DNA of 34,160 nucleotides from Bdellovibrionia bacterium (GTDB taxonomy: Bacteria; Bdellovibrionota; Bdellovibrionia; Bdellovibrionales; JAGQZY01): assembly GCA_030424665.1 (NCBI GenBank), contig JAUHWN010000026.1:1-34160 (forward strand), written 5' to 3'. The notes under the pieces were generated by a model. It did no database searches, was not told where the DNA came from, and saw only the letters and a program-made list of their open reading frames with translations. Every line of letters starts with the position of its first letter. Within the stretch, counting starts at the first letter, position 1. This document shows positions 1-8,779 of the stretch, piece after piece. The translations under genes were made by a program, and so were the position numbers.

Positions 1-365
1 AGACCGAGACTATATTCGCCACCAAAAGTGACCAGTTCTTCGATGAGATGTCTTTGTTGGTTCACTTTAATGGGATAAACGCCTTGAAACCCGCCTTTAT
101 ATTCGCACTCTTTGATGGCATTTTGGAAGCAAGTGTTTAAAAGTCTGACACGGCTTTTTGTTAAATCGGCAAGTCTGATTAGTACGGGAGTGCGAATTCC
201 TCGCTGTCTGAGCTCTAATGTCACTTTATAGAGATCTAGCTTCGCTCCAGAAGGTCCTTCTGGGGTCGCAATGACGTGCCCCTTATCGTTAATATCGTAG
301 TAACCGGCTCCCCAGTACTTGATACCGTAGAGCTCTTTTGCCTTGTCAACTGTCCAACTGCTCAA
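1..365 (-). CDS. speA: Biosynthetic arginine decarboxylase, N-terminal part (truncated by window edge)
   Basis: Translating from 365 towards 1 gives about 121 residues that match the start of the PLP-dependent SpeA family: a YGIKYWGAGYYDIN block, a region around LELRQRGIRTPVLIRLADL, and the PLP-lysine segment GVYPIKVNQQRHLIEELV near residue 100, where the lysine of YPIKVNQQ forms the Schiff base. The enzyme converts arginine to agmatine for polyamine synthesis in the cytoplasm. The start is a TTG: the upstream frame reaches a stop within nine codons with no ATG or GTG, and an AAGGAAG Shine-Dalgarno (positions 371-377) lies five bases before it. It follows leuS by 24 bases on the same strand, so the two are probably cotranscribed. 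The remaining roughly 500 residues lie outside the window. The family match is from motif recognition. Confidence 0.88.
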   Translation of the reverse strand, partial: MSSWTVDKAKELYGIKYWGAGYYDINDKGHVIATPEGPSGAKLDLYKVTLELRQRGIRTPVLIRLADLTKSRVRLLNTCFQNAIKECEYKGGFQGVYPIKVNQQRHLIEELVTFGGEYSLG

Positions 366-389
366 TATTACTTCCTTTTTAGGGCAAGG

Positions 390-2776
390 CTACTTTTTAA
401 CAATGAGGTTCAGAATTCGCCCAGCTTTATATATGACTTTTGCAAGCTCTTTGCCACCAATATGGGATTCCACATTTTCTACTGATCTTGCAGCCTTAAG
501 GGCCTCTTCCTCTGTGGCATCTTTGGCGAGCTCTATAGAGCCGCGAACTTTACCGTTGATCTGAACGCCAATGGTTACAGTGTCGTCGATAGTCAGCTGA
601 GGATCGAATTGAGGCCAAGGAGCCTGGGCAACAAAAGTCTCTTCCCCCATTTTATGCCAAACCTCTTCGGTTATATGGGGTGCAAATGGTGAAAGCAACA
701 CAGTTAATGCTTTTAAAACAGAAGTTGGACGATTTTCAGATTTGTAAACCTCATTGAGTAAAATCATCATGGCACTAATTGCGGTATTAAAACTGAGGCT
801 TTCGATATCTTCCTCAACTTTTTTAATCGTCTTGTGCAGAGTTTTATTGAGCTCCATTGAAACTTCGCTGTCATCACCAATATAATTTCCACTGTCATCG
901 ACACAAGCGCGCCAGTACCTGTCTAGAAAACGCTTAACACCGTCAATACCTTTTGGGTTCCAGGGTTTATCTCTATCCATGGGGCCGAGGAATAAAATAT
1001 AAACACGAAGGGCGTCGGCTCCATTTTCGACTTTAATATCATCGGGATTTACTACATTACCTCGAGACTTGGACATTTTTTCGCCATCTTCACCCAGAAT
1101 CATACCCTGGTGAGCGAGCTTATTGAATGGCTCGTCAGTTGTTACGAGTCCAGCATCGAAGAGAACCTTTTGCCAGAATCTTGAATAGAGAAGATGGCCT
1201 ACCGTGTGCTCTGGTCCACCGATATAAAGGTCTACGGGCATCCAATAATTCTGGCTTTCTTTGCTAGCAAATTCTTCAGTGTTGTGCGGATCGCAGTACC
1301 TCAGAAAGTACCAGCTTGAGCCGGCGGACCCAGGCATCGTATCTGTTTCACGTTCACCACCATCATAAGATAACCAATCTTTAGCATTTGATAGTGGAGC
1401 TCTACCATCCTCTGATGGTTCATAATTATCAACTTCAGGCAGAAGAACAGGAAGTTCGTTATCGGGAACGAGCTTTAGATCACCACTCGGGTAGTGGACA
1501 ACGGGAAATGGTTCACCCCAGTATCGTTGTCTTGAGAAAAGCCAGTCGCGGAGTTTATAGGTGATTTTCTTCTCACCAAGACTTTCTTTTTCGAGGTGTT
1601 CGATCATTGCCGTGATGGCCTGGGATTTATCGAGGCCGTCTAAAAACTGCGAATTAACGAGTTTTCCGTCGCCGATAAATGGAAGATCCTCTTTGCTTTC
1701 GAGAACTCTTTTAATTTCAATACCGAATTTTTCCGCAAATTCAAAATCTCTTTCGTCGTGGCCGGGTACGGCCATAATAGCGCCCGTACCATAATCCATT
1801 AAGACGTAATCGGCAGTCCAAATAGGAATCTCTTCACCGGTAAGAGGGTGAAGACAGTGAGCGCCGGTAAATACTCCCGTTTTAGTGGTATCAGATTTAC
1901 GGTCAACTTCGCTTCGTGAAGAGGCCTGCTGAATATAATCTTCGACTTTGGCTTTATTTTCTGAAGTGGTAATGACTTTTGTAAGGGGGTGTTCTGGGGA
2001 TATCACCATAAAGGTAACACCAAACAATGTATCTGGCCGAGTTGTAAAGACGCGAAATTTTTCGTCGTGATCTTTTATTTTAAAATCGACCTCAGCACCT
2101 TCGCTGCGACCGATCCAATTTTTTTGTCCTTCTTTCGTGCGCTCTGGCCATTCGATTTTTTCTAAGTCCCGAAGAAGTCTGTCGGCATAGTCTGTAATTT
2201 TTAACATCCACTGCTTCATGGGTTTTCGAACAACCGGATGTCCTCCACGCTCACTCTTGCCATCGACGACCTCTTCATTGGCAAGAACAGTTTTAAGGGC
2301 GGGGCACCAGTTCACTGGCACTTCTTTTTGGTAGGCGAGTCCTTTTTCGTATAGCTTCTTGAAAATAAATTGCGTCCATTTATAAAAGCTTGGATCACAG
2401 GTTGAAACCTCCCGGCTCCAATCAAAACTGTATCCAAACTCGATCAGAGTCTTGCGAAAACTTTCAATGGCTGCTTTTGTGGTTTTTTCAGGGTGAATTC
2501 CGGTTTGAATGGCGTACTGTTCGGCGGGAAGTCCAAAGGCATCGTAGCCCATTGGGTGAAGGACATTAAAACCTTTGTTCCTTTTAAATCGCGAAATAAC
2601 ATCCGTAGGGGTGTAAGAGGCTAAATGACCAACGTGGAGGCCTTTCCCGGACGGGTAGGGAAACATATCGAGAGCATAATACTTTGGTTTTGACGAATCA
2701 TTTTGAGCTTCAAAACCTTGTTTTCTTGCCACTCTTTTTGCCATTTACTGTCGATATTCTTGTGATCGTAGGCCAT
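390..2776 (-). CDS. leuS: Leucyl-tRNA synthetase, with a one-base frameshift near the N-terminus
   Basis: Cytoplasmic class I aminoacyl-tRNA synthetase that charges tRNA-Leu. The HIGH-type motif is HVGH in FPYPSGKGLHVGH, the editing (CP1) domain shows TTRPDTLFGVTFMV, the catalytic loop is KMSKSRGNVVNPDDI, and the C-terminus ends in a short beta domain (GKVRGSIEL ... AGRILNLIVKK). The main frame can be read from an ATG at 2744, but that gives a nonsense leader (MAKRVARKQG). The genuine family N-terminus, MAYDHKNIDSKWQKEWQENK, is encoded in another frame from an ATG at 2776, preceded by GAGG (2781-2784). The two frames join if one T is added to the TTTT run (AAAA at 2712-2715 on the plus strand), giving a normal 795-residue enzyme. 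Either the assembly has a homopolymer error or the gene carries a real lesion. An error is more likely because leuS is essential. Confidence 0.95.
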
Positions 2777-2886
2777 TTTCCCTCATCTCCACTAATTATG
2801 ACTTTTTACTAAACAAAATCCCCAGCCCATGAGCTATATGCAGTGCTCTAGAAAGTCTGGCTCTTCTATATCCTGTTGGAAAAGTT

Positions 2887-2915
2887 CTGACAAGTCATGT
2901 CTTATTCGATATCCT
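2887..2915 (+). promoter_or_regulatory. Sigma70-like promoter of the REC-GGDEF gene (leaderless geometry)
   Basis: CTGACA (2887-2892), a 17-base spacer, then TATCCT (2910-2915). The -10 box ends six bases before the ATG at 2922, so transcription would start at or next to the start codon. No Shine-Dalgarno sequence precedes that ATG. Assigned by eye against the sigma70 consensus. Confidence 0.5.
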
Positions 2916-2921
2916 TATAGT

Positions 2922-3884
2922 ATGGGAGAGAAGCAGAGTATTCTCGTTGTGGATGACGATCTAGACAATTTAAAGCTGGTATCTCGAACCCTTGAACACA
3001 TGGGGTACGAGGTCTCTACGGCATCTTCAGGTGAAGAGGGGTTAAAACGTCTTGGTGAAAATACTCCAGACCTCATCCTTCTCGATATTAACATGCCTGG
3101 TATGAGTGGTATCGAAACCCTTCGCTTAGTGCGAAAGAATGACAAACACGTTTCAATTATTTTTCTAACAGCGAAATCTGAAACTGAAGATGTCATTGTT
3201 GGGCTCGATGCTGGAGCTGATGATTACATTCGCAAGCCGTTTGATCCGCGGGAATTATTGGCAAGAATCAAAGCTCAGCTAAGAATTAAAGATCTACACG
3301 ATCAACTTCAAGAAGCTAATGCCAAACTTAAGCAACTTGTTGATATCGATGATCTCACGGGTTTGTACAACATGCGCTCAATTTACAAAAAATTAGATTT
3401 CGAGCTCGATCGGGCAAGGCGATATGATGGTAGTATTGCTGCTGTAATGATGGACATGGACAACTTTAAAGCTGTCAATGATGGACATGATCATTTATTT
3501 GGAAGTTTTGTTCTTAGTGAGGTTGGAAAAATTATTCGAGAAAATATTAGAACGGTCGACTTTGCTGCTCGCTATGGTGGTGACGAATTCTTAGTTGTTC
3601 TCACCCATTCCCAGGGTGAGGGGGCAAAAAGTTTTGCTGAACGTCTACGAGGTAAAATCGCTCAATACCTTTTTAAACAGGGTAAAGATGAAATTAATTT
3701 AACTTCGTCAATTGGTTTGGCTTTTTGTGAAGATGGTGACGTAGGGATCGATGCGAGAGAGCTCGTCCGACAGGCTGATAATGCCCTATATCAGGCCAAG
3801 CGAGAAGGTAAGAACCGTGTTGTTGCCGTAAAGGCCGAAGCGGGACAAATTATTGATCCGAAGCTTGCACGCAAGCACGTCTAG
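2922..3884 (+). CDS. Response regulator with GGDEF output (diguanylate cyclase)
   Basis: A 320-residue cytoplasmic protein. An N-terminal receiver domain (about 5-122) has the acidic pair in VVDDD, phosphoacceptor D55 (LLDINMPG), T83 and K105 (RKPFD). A short coiled linker (about 123-140) leads into a GGDEF domain with the DIDDLTGLYN entry motif and an intact GGDEF at 219-223, so it should make cyclic di-GMP. An RxxD product-inhibition site (R210-D213) sits five residues before GGDEF. The frame is open upstream to 2829, but the receiver fold starts directly after M at 2922 and a promoter abuts this ATG, so I chose 2922. No partner kinase is adjacent. Confident in family; the signal that triggers it is unknown. 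Confidence 0.93.
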   Translation: MGEKQSILVVDDDLDNLKLVSRTLEHMGYEVSTASSGEEGLKRLGENTPDLILLDINMPGMSGIETLRLVRKNDKHVSIIFLTAKSETEDVIVGLDAGADDYIRKPFDPRELLARIKAQLRIKDLHDQLQEANAKLKQLVDIDDLTGLYNMRSIYKKLDFELDRARRYDGSIAAVMMDMDNFKAVNDGHDHLFGSFVLSEVGKIIRENIRTVDFAARYGGDEFLVVLTHSQGEGAKSFAERLRGKIAQYLFKQGKDEINLTSSIGLAFCEDGDVGIDARELVRQADNALYQAKREGKNRVVAVKAEAGQIIDPKLARKHV

Positions 3885-3892
3885 TTTAAAAT
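3865..3892 (+). promoter_or_regulatory. Candidate promoter of the esterase gene (leaderless geometry)
   Basis: TTGCAC (3865-3870), a 16-base spacer and TAAAAT (3887-3892), a five-of-six match to the -10 consensus. It overlaps the 3' end of the diguanylate cyclase gene, and six bases separate the -10 box from the ATG at 3899. The -35 match is weak. Confidence 0.4.
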
Positions 3893-3898
3893 ACATTC

Positions 3899-4927
3899 AT
3901 GAAAATTTTAAATGGTCTCTATGATTTCAAGCATTTCGATTTATCTGTAATTGATTTGGATAGCCGGGTTTTAAAAAAGAATCCCCTGGGTGATCCGACC
4001 AGTAGACGGCATCCTGTTCTCATTCCAAAGTCGCGAACGATCAATTCAAAATTTCCTGTTGTGCTCATACTCTCTGGTTATTTAGGGAATGGAGATTTTC
4101 GTTTTAATTTAAAGGCTTTTGAAGAGAATCAGCCCCAACAGATAGACCGTCTAGTTGGTTCAAAGAAGGCACCGCCGGCTCTTTATGTTTTTGTTGATGC
4201 TTTTACCTATTGGGGAGGGAGCCAATTTATCAATAGCGCTCTTTGTGGAAAGTACGAAGATATGATTGTTAAAGAATTGGTTCCCAAAATCAAAAACGAA
4301 TTTCCCGTAGATGATATCGGAAAGAAGTGGATGGTCATGGGTGGATCGAGTGGGGGGTATGGAGCACTTCACCTATCTTCAAGTCATCCTAAAGTGTTTC
4401 CGTGGGCCATTGCCTTGGCCCCTGATAGCCTTTTTGAAGTGAGTCTTCTGCCCGAACTTTATGAGGCTCAAACCGAGATAGCTAATCGTGGTGGTCTTAA
4501 AGAGACCAGCCGGCTTCATAAAAAGGGCAAGCTTTTAAAATCAAGGAATGGTTTTAAGGTATTAAATGCACTTGCCATGTCAGCTTGTTATGGCACGAAA
4601 AAGTGGCACGATAAACTTCCACATTTTCCGTTTAACACGGACACTTTAGAAATTGATGTCGGAGAGTGGAAAAAATGGCTGGAAAGAGATCCTGTACGTT
4701 TTATACCGCGACGAAAAAAGAATGTTAAGCTGCTGAAGGGTATATACCTGGCTTGCGGAAAAAGAGATCAATTTCAACTTCACTATGGAAGTCGGCGAAT
4801 TCGAACGTCCCTTAAGATGATGAATGCCAAAAATGTTTATGACGAATTCGATGGTGGGCACTTTGATTTAAGTACACAATTACCCAATGCACTTTCATGG
4901 CAGGCTAAAAAATGGAGGATGGTCTGA
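3899..4927 (+). CDS. Putative esterase, alpha/beta hydrolase (esterase D family)
   Basis: 342 residues with no signal peptide, so probably cytoplasmic. A hydrolase core strand (FPVVLILSGYLGNGDF, about 52-67) is followed by a nucleophile elbow GGSSGGYGA with Ser151 in G-x-S-x-G, and by the likely acid Asp290 (ACGKRDQF) and His321 (DGGHFDLS) near the C-terminus. This is the layout of the Esterase_D/Fes/S-formylglutathione hydrolase group (Pfam Esterase). The substrate cannot be told from sequence. It begins 14 bases after the diguanylate cyclase stop but has no Shine-Dalgarno and a -10-like TAAAAT just upstream, so it may be transcribed separately. Its stop codon lies inside the stem of the following terminator. 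Confidence 0.8.
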   Translation: MKILNGLYDFKHFDLSVIDLDSRVLKKNPLGDPTSRRHPVLIPKSRTINSKFPVVLILSGYLGNGDFRFNLKAFEENQPQQIDRLVGSKKAPPALYVFVDAFTYWGGSQFINSALCGKYEDMIVKELVPKIKNEFPVDDIGKKWMVMGGSSGGYGALHLSSSHPKVFPWAIALAPDSLFEVSLLPELYEAQTEIANRGGLKETSRLHKKGKLLKSRNGFKVLNALAMSACYGTKKWHDKLPHFPFNTDTLEIDVGEWKKWLERDPVRFIPRRKKNVKLLKGIYLACGKRDQFQLHYGSRRIRTSLKMMNAKNVYDEFDGGHFDLSTQLPNALSWQAKKWRMV

Positions 4928-4968
4928 AGATTTTAAGATCTTGAATAGACCATCCATTTTTTATTTTT
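4917..4968 (+). terminator. Rho-independent terminator after the esterase
   Basis: GGATGGTCT (4917-4925) pairs perfectly with AGACCATCC (4947-4955). A second inner pairing AAGAT/ATCTT extends the hairpin, and ATTTTTTATTTTT follows. The stop codon of the esterase is within the left arm. Confidence 0.85.
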
Positions 4969-5037
4969 CTAGAGAATTGTCCCTTGTTTTCTTCAATAAT
5001 TTCATGGGGTTTCGCTCAATAGAATTTGTATATAAAT

Positions 5038-5066
5038 TTGACAGATATCCCTTGTAAAACTAACAA
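5038..5066 (+). promoter_or_regulatory. Candidate promoter of the large repeat protein
   Basis: A perfect TTGACA (5038-5043), a 17-base spacer and a weak -10, TAACAA (5061-5066), about 50 bases upstream of the GTG start at 5115. Confidence 0.45.
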
Positions 5067-5114
5067 AACTTAAGTATTACAAGCACCTAATGCAAAGCGT
5101 TATGAGGTGAAGTT

Positions 5115-8100
5115 GTGTCTGTTCGGCTTTTAATTAAAAAGTTTGTTGGTTTTTTCCTACTCTCTTACTTGGTCTTTTCAAGTCAAGCTTGGAGTTACCA
5201 AGTTCAATCGCGGAGTGCTTGTTATCGCCCTCCTGAAGTGGGTTACCCACTGAAGATGGAAATGCAGGTGAGTTTGCAAAAGCTCAATGAACTTGGTTTG
5301 GTACCTGACTTTGTACTTTTTGGATTTAATAGTGAGCCGACTAATAATTTTGAATTAAAAGTCTATGTAAAAAATCGAATTTCCGAAACCAAAGACCTCG
5401 TATTTAAAAAGCAAATGACCCGTGAGGAACCTGTATTCAATGTCTCGATTGATCAAATTCGCTCAAAGGCCTACAGTGAAGTCAGCCTAGAAATAAAAAT
5501 TTCAGAGAAACAATCTGCAATTGGTTTTATCGTGGTCAATGGTGCATCTACTGAGCTTGTTGATCTGATGACATTTTATGTTCCTACCAAAGAAAGTGGC
5601 GCGGATCTTCACGAACAATACAATGAGAAGTTGCTACTTAATAATGAACTCAATGAAGAAGCTGTGGCGATCGATCAATCAAGTCTACTCATGGCAAACG
5701 AGGCAATCCAGGTCGAAGAAAAACACTTTGAGTGTGACTGTGCTAACAACAAAATTTGTGAAGGCATGTACGCGTTCAAATATGAAGATACGGCTCCCGC
5801 TGGCCTTCCTGAGTCACAACTTGGTGGTTTTTCTGGGACCGTTGGTGCGCTTTCGATGGTGAGTCCCTATAAAGATCTTTTGTCAGAAACAAATATCTTT
5901 CCCAAAGCATATATCGTACGAAGTGTAAATGTTGATTCTGTCGTAATTAGTCCAAAAGACTCGTTGGAGCCCGAGTATCAGGTTAGCACCGAAGATGTTT
6001 TTTCGGTTTGGCCAAGTGATAATGAGAATTTAAAACCAGTGGGTACGACGGCTTTAGTACCAAATTTAGGATATGGACTTGGCCGTTTGATGCTCGATGA
6101 TAGTCTTTTGGTAAACACAGGTGCGACTGAGGGTGGTCCTCTAACCAATGGCCTAATGAAGGTATCAGTGGTGGGATATTTGCCAGTCAAGGGACAATAT
6201 CAATATCGAGCTATGCTATTAAAGGTTGAGGCGGACGCTCTTAATCCAGATTCATTTGACTATAATTCTAGGCTCGAAACACCTTTATATATGGTGGCGG
6301 CCGGTGATCACTATTTGTTTTACGACGAAGATAACCTTTGTGGTCAAGTTGATGACAAAGAAGTTTGCGTCGGCGATAAACTTCTAAGAGGGACTGACGA
6401 AGAGTTAGAAGTTTTTGCCATGAACCCTCGAGCTGCGGCGATTACTCCCGTAGAAATTTGGGCGGAAACAATGCCTCTAACGCCTATGATAGGTGGCCCT
6501 AGTTTTCTAGCAAGATCAAAACATCGAGAAGGTGATTTCTACGCTGTAAACTTACCTGATATTCGATATACGCACGACATATTCTTCGGCGTTGAAGATC
6601 GAACGACGGTAGCTTCTTTCGGTCTATCAAGAGGTGACCTCATCAAGACAGTTGTTGATGATAGAGAACTTCGGGTACTTGGTGCTAATGGTAAAAAAGT
6701 TGTTCTTGTAGATACTGAAAACAAAACCGCAGTCAGAGTAGATATTGAAAGCGACAAGTTTTATCGCGAAGGCACTTGTAAGAGAGAGCTTTGTCCGGGA
6801 ACTCGAATTGCCAACATGAAGATGCTTGGCGAGACGATGGCGGGTAATTTCTTGTTTGAGGTAGAAACTGCTAGTGGCGTTAGCCGAGTTGCCATTGAGA
6901 GATCCTTCCGCTTTGAAGCTTCTAACCGCTATCAAGATCAGGTCTGCGATAGAGAAGACAAAGTTTGCAACGCAGACATAGTCATGGCTTTAGTAAATGG
7001 TCAATTGACCGAAGTCAATGTAGCGGCACTCAGCACTGTTTTAGGTGAATATCTCGTTACCGTAGTCAATTCTGAAGGAAATACCGAGGTGGTAAGAACG
7101 TCGGGTGGCGATCGCAGCCTTCAATTTATTGGAAACCAATCATCCTGTAATGACGAAAGTCAGTGTTATCTCTTTAAACTTGGTTCTGATAGAGAATTCG
7201 CAGTAAGAGGTCTTGCTAAAACTTTTGATGGCAAAAACGAAATCGTCTCTGTCAATGGCGAGTACCTCTATCTTCCTCTCGGAATTAGTTTTGAAAATCT
7301 CGGTGGCTCCGGTCCTTATAAGACATATATTGATCGAACAAACATCCAAAATTATGAAATAAAACCACTTTCGGATGTGGATGAGAGTTACCTTGTGGGT
7401 TTTTATAACTCTGAAGAGGGAATGCGATCAGTTGCATTGACTGTTAAAGGTGGAGTCGCTGGCTTTAGTTTTCAAGCGCCAAATGTATTGTCCTTTAAAG
7501 ATGGTGCGTGCACGAGTGTGAGTGGCTTTTGTGTCGGTCAAGAACCAGGTCAAGGTGACGATGGCCTATATATTTCTGATATAAGATTAACAGGTGAATA
7601 TTACCTGAGTGGACTTACTAACGTCGAAATGAAATTGAATCAGCTCGACTTCAAAGTCTACGAAATGGGAACGGAAATCCTCTATAGAGCGAGCCAGGAT
7701 TCGATGCCTCGATTCGTAACTCCTGTGGGTCGAGCAAATTACTTGCTTCCGTATTCCAATGAGAAGTCAGTCATTATTGTGGAAACTGAAGACACGACTG
7801 AACTCTTTGTAGCAGACAACAGCAATCTGATTCCAGCTGAGACCTGTGTTCACGAGTTCTGTGAGTATTGGAATAACAGAAGTTTAGGTTTCCAAATTTT
7901 GAATCTTAACGACGATGGTATGATCGTCATAGAAGATGCAGCCGAAATGGGTGCATTGGGCCCTGGTCTCAATATAGAGCCAAATGCTTGTGTCGAAGGT
8001 AATGGCCAAACTCTTTGCAATGGTTCTAGAGTTTATAGAAAGTCTCAAAGAGAAGACCTCAGCTTCGACGGTATTGTTGTTGGCTCTTACCAGGATGGTT

Positions 8101-8723
8101 CTCGGACCAAGTTCTTACTTTCGAGCCAAAGCGGCGATACAGTTGGGCAATTGGTTCAAGGAGTTTTAAGTAATACCGTAATCAAGGCAGAGGGTTGTTC
8201 GGATATGAATGTATGCGCTGGTGATGTGATCTACTCGCAAGGAAATATCAGGGTCGAGTACTTTGGAAACTATGTGCAAAGAGATCTTGAGATTTTTGCG
8301 CTTCTATCTAGTAATGATTTCGAAGAATTTGATGGTCAGTTTATTAGCGAGGGTTGTCTGCAAGATGGTATCGATGATCTTATTTGTGTCGGAGAAGAGT
8401 ACCGAGTGAACTATGTAGACCGTTTAGGTGGAGTTACTGCTTCAGTCCTCATTGGTTTTAAAGAAAAAGCTAATGGTCAAAGGAAAGCAATCTTTGTTCC
8501 AACGACGGGTGAATACCTAGGGGAGATGTTTCAAGCTGACCTAAAGGATCGAGATGTTTTCTTGGATCGAATTCCGACCTATTGTCAGCTCAATCCAGAG
8601 TTGCGTTGTTCGGAAGAAGATAAGGATGTTTCGGCTGACAATGTTTTTTATAGTGAATTTATTAATGATCTAAGTGGTTTTTATTCACAGTCTCAAGAGC
8701 CTGTGATGAGTCTCCCTCATTAA
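5115..8723 (+). CDS. Large exported protein with ten paired-cysteine repeats, function unknown
   Basis: 1202 residues. It starts at GTG with GAGGTGA (5104-5110) four bases upstream. The N-terminus is a Sec signal peptide (two lysines, then FVGFFLLSYLVF, cleavage near SSQAWS at about 26). After an N-terminal domain with C36 and a CDC-N-rich cysteine cluster near 206-215 come ten short motifs of the form C-x4-9-C, often followed by x-G-[DES]. They begin at about residues 409, 555, 611, 677, 799, 911, 958, 1028, 1082 and 1157. Between them are beta-rich stretches with alternating hydrophobic residues. The cysteines probably form local disulfides in the periplasm or on the surface. There is no lipobox, no autotransporter barrel and no recognised enzyme motif. 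It is monocistronic, between two terminators. I do not recognise the family. A repeated small beta-barrel architecture is an inference. Confidence 0.9.
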   Translation: MSVRLLIKKFVGFFLLSYLVFSSQAWSYQVQSRSACYRPPEVGYPLKMEMQVSLQKLNELGLVPDFVLFGFNSEPTNNFELKVYVKNRISETKDLVFKKQMTREEPVFNVSIDQIRSKAYSEVSLEIKISEKQSAIGFIVVNGASTELVDLMTFYVPTKESGADLHEQYNEKLLLNNELNEEAVAIDQSSLLMANEAIQVEEKHFECDCANNKICEGMYAFKYEDTAPAGLPESQLGGFSGTVGALSMVSPYKDLLSETNIFPKAYIVRSVNVDSVVISPKDSLEPEYQVSTEDVFSVWPSDNENLKPVGTTALVPNLGYGLGRLMLDDSLLVNTGATEGGPLTNGLMKVSVVGYLPVKGQYQYRAMLLKVEADALNPDSFDYNSRLETPLYMVAAGDHYLFYDEDNLCGQVDDKEVCVGDKLLRGTDEELEVFAMNPRAAAITPVEIWAETMPLTPMIGGPSFLARSKHREGDFYAVNLPDIRYTHDIFFGVEDRTTVASFGLSRGDLIKTVVDDRELRVLGANGKKVVLVDTENKTAVRVDIESDKFYREGTCKRELCPGTRIANMKMLGETMAGNFLFEVETASGVSRVAIERSFRFEASNRYQDQVCDREDKVCNADIVMALVNGQLTEVNVAALSTVLGEYLVTVVNSEGNTEVVRTSGGDRSLQFIGNQSSCNDESQCYLFKLGSDREFAVRGLAKTFDGKNEIVSVNGEYLYLPLGISFENLGGSGPYKTYIDRTNIQNYEIKPLSDVDESYLVGFYNSEEGMRSVALTVKGGVAGFSFQAPNVLSFKDGACTSVSGFCVGQEPGQGDDGLYISDIRLTGEYYLSGLTNVEMKLNQLDFKVYEMGTEILYRASQDSMPRFVTPVGRANYLLPYSNEKSVIIVETEDTTELFVADNSNLIPAETCVHEFCEYWNNRSLGFQILNLNDDGMIVIEDAAEMGALGPGLNIEPNACVEGNGQTLCNGSRVYRKSQREDLSFDGIVVGSYQDGSRTKFLLSSQSGDTVGQLVQGVLSNTVIKAEGCSDMNVCAGDVIYSQGNIRVEYFGNYVQRDLEIFALLSSNDFEEFDGQFISEGCLQDGIDDLICVGEEYRVNYVDRLGGVTASVLIGFKEKANGQRKAIFVPTTGEYLGEMFQADLKDRDVFLDRIPTYCQLNPELRCSEEDKDVSADNVFYSEFINDLSGFYSQSQEPVMSLPH
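6339..8609 (+). repeat. Coding repeat: ten C-x(4-9)-C motifs at about 45-150 residue intervals
   Basis: Examples are CGQVDDKEVCVGD, CKRELCPGT, CTSVSGFCVGQ, CVEGNGQTLCNGS, CSDMNVCAGD and CLQDGIDDLICVGE. Most are preceded by a hydrophobic-x-x-[EG] stretch and followed by a predicted strand. The repeats are diverged in protein sequence and not recognisable as DNA repeats. Confidence 0.7.
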
Positions 8724-8743
8724 TTTGGTTCTAGAAATTTGAT

Positions 8744-8776
8744 AAAAAAAGGCTGAGTTTTAACTCAGCCTTTTTT
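8744..8776. terminator. Bidirectional rho-independent terminator
   Basis: A7, then GGCTGAGTT (8751-8759), loop TT, AACTCAGCC (8762-8770), then T6. The A-run and T-run make it work on both strands, between the convergent repeat-protein and ggt genes. Confidence 0.95.
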
Positions 8777-8779
8777 GTT

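Noticed and set aside
2829-2921. Upstream extension of the REC-GGDEF gene
   Set aside because: No ribosome site, sequence unlike a domain, and it contains the likely promoter.
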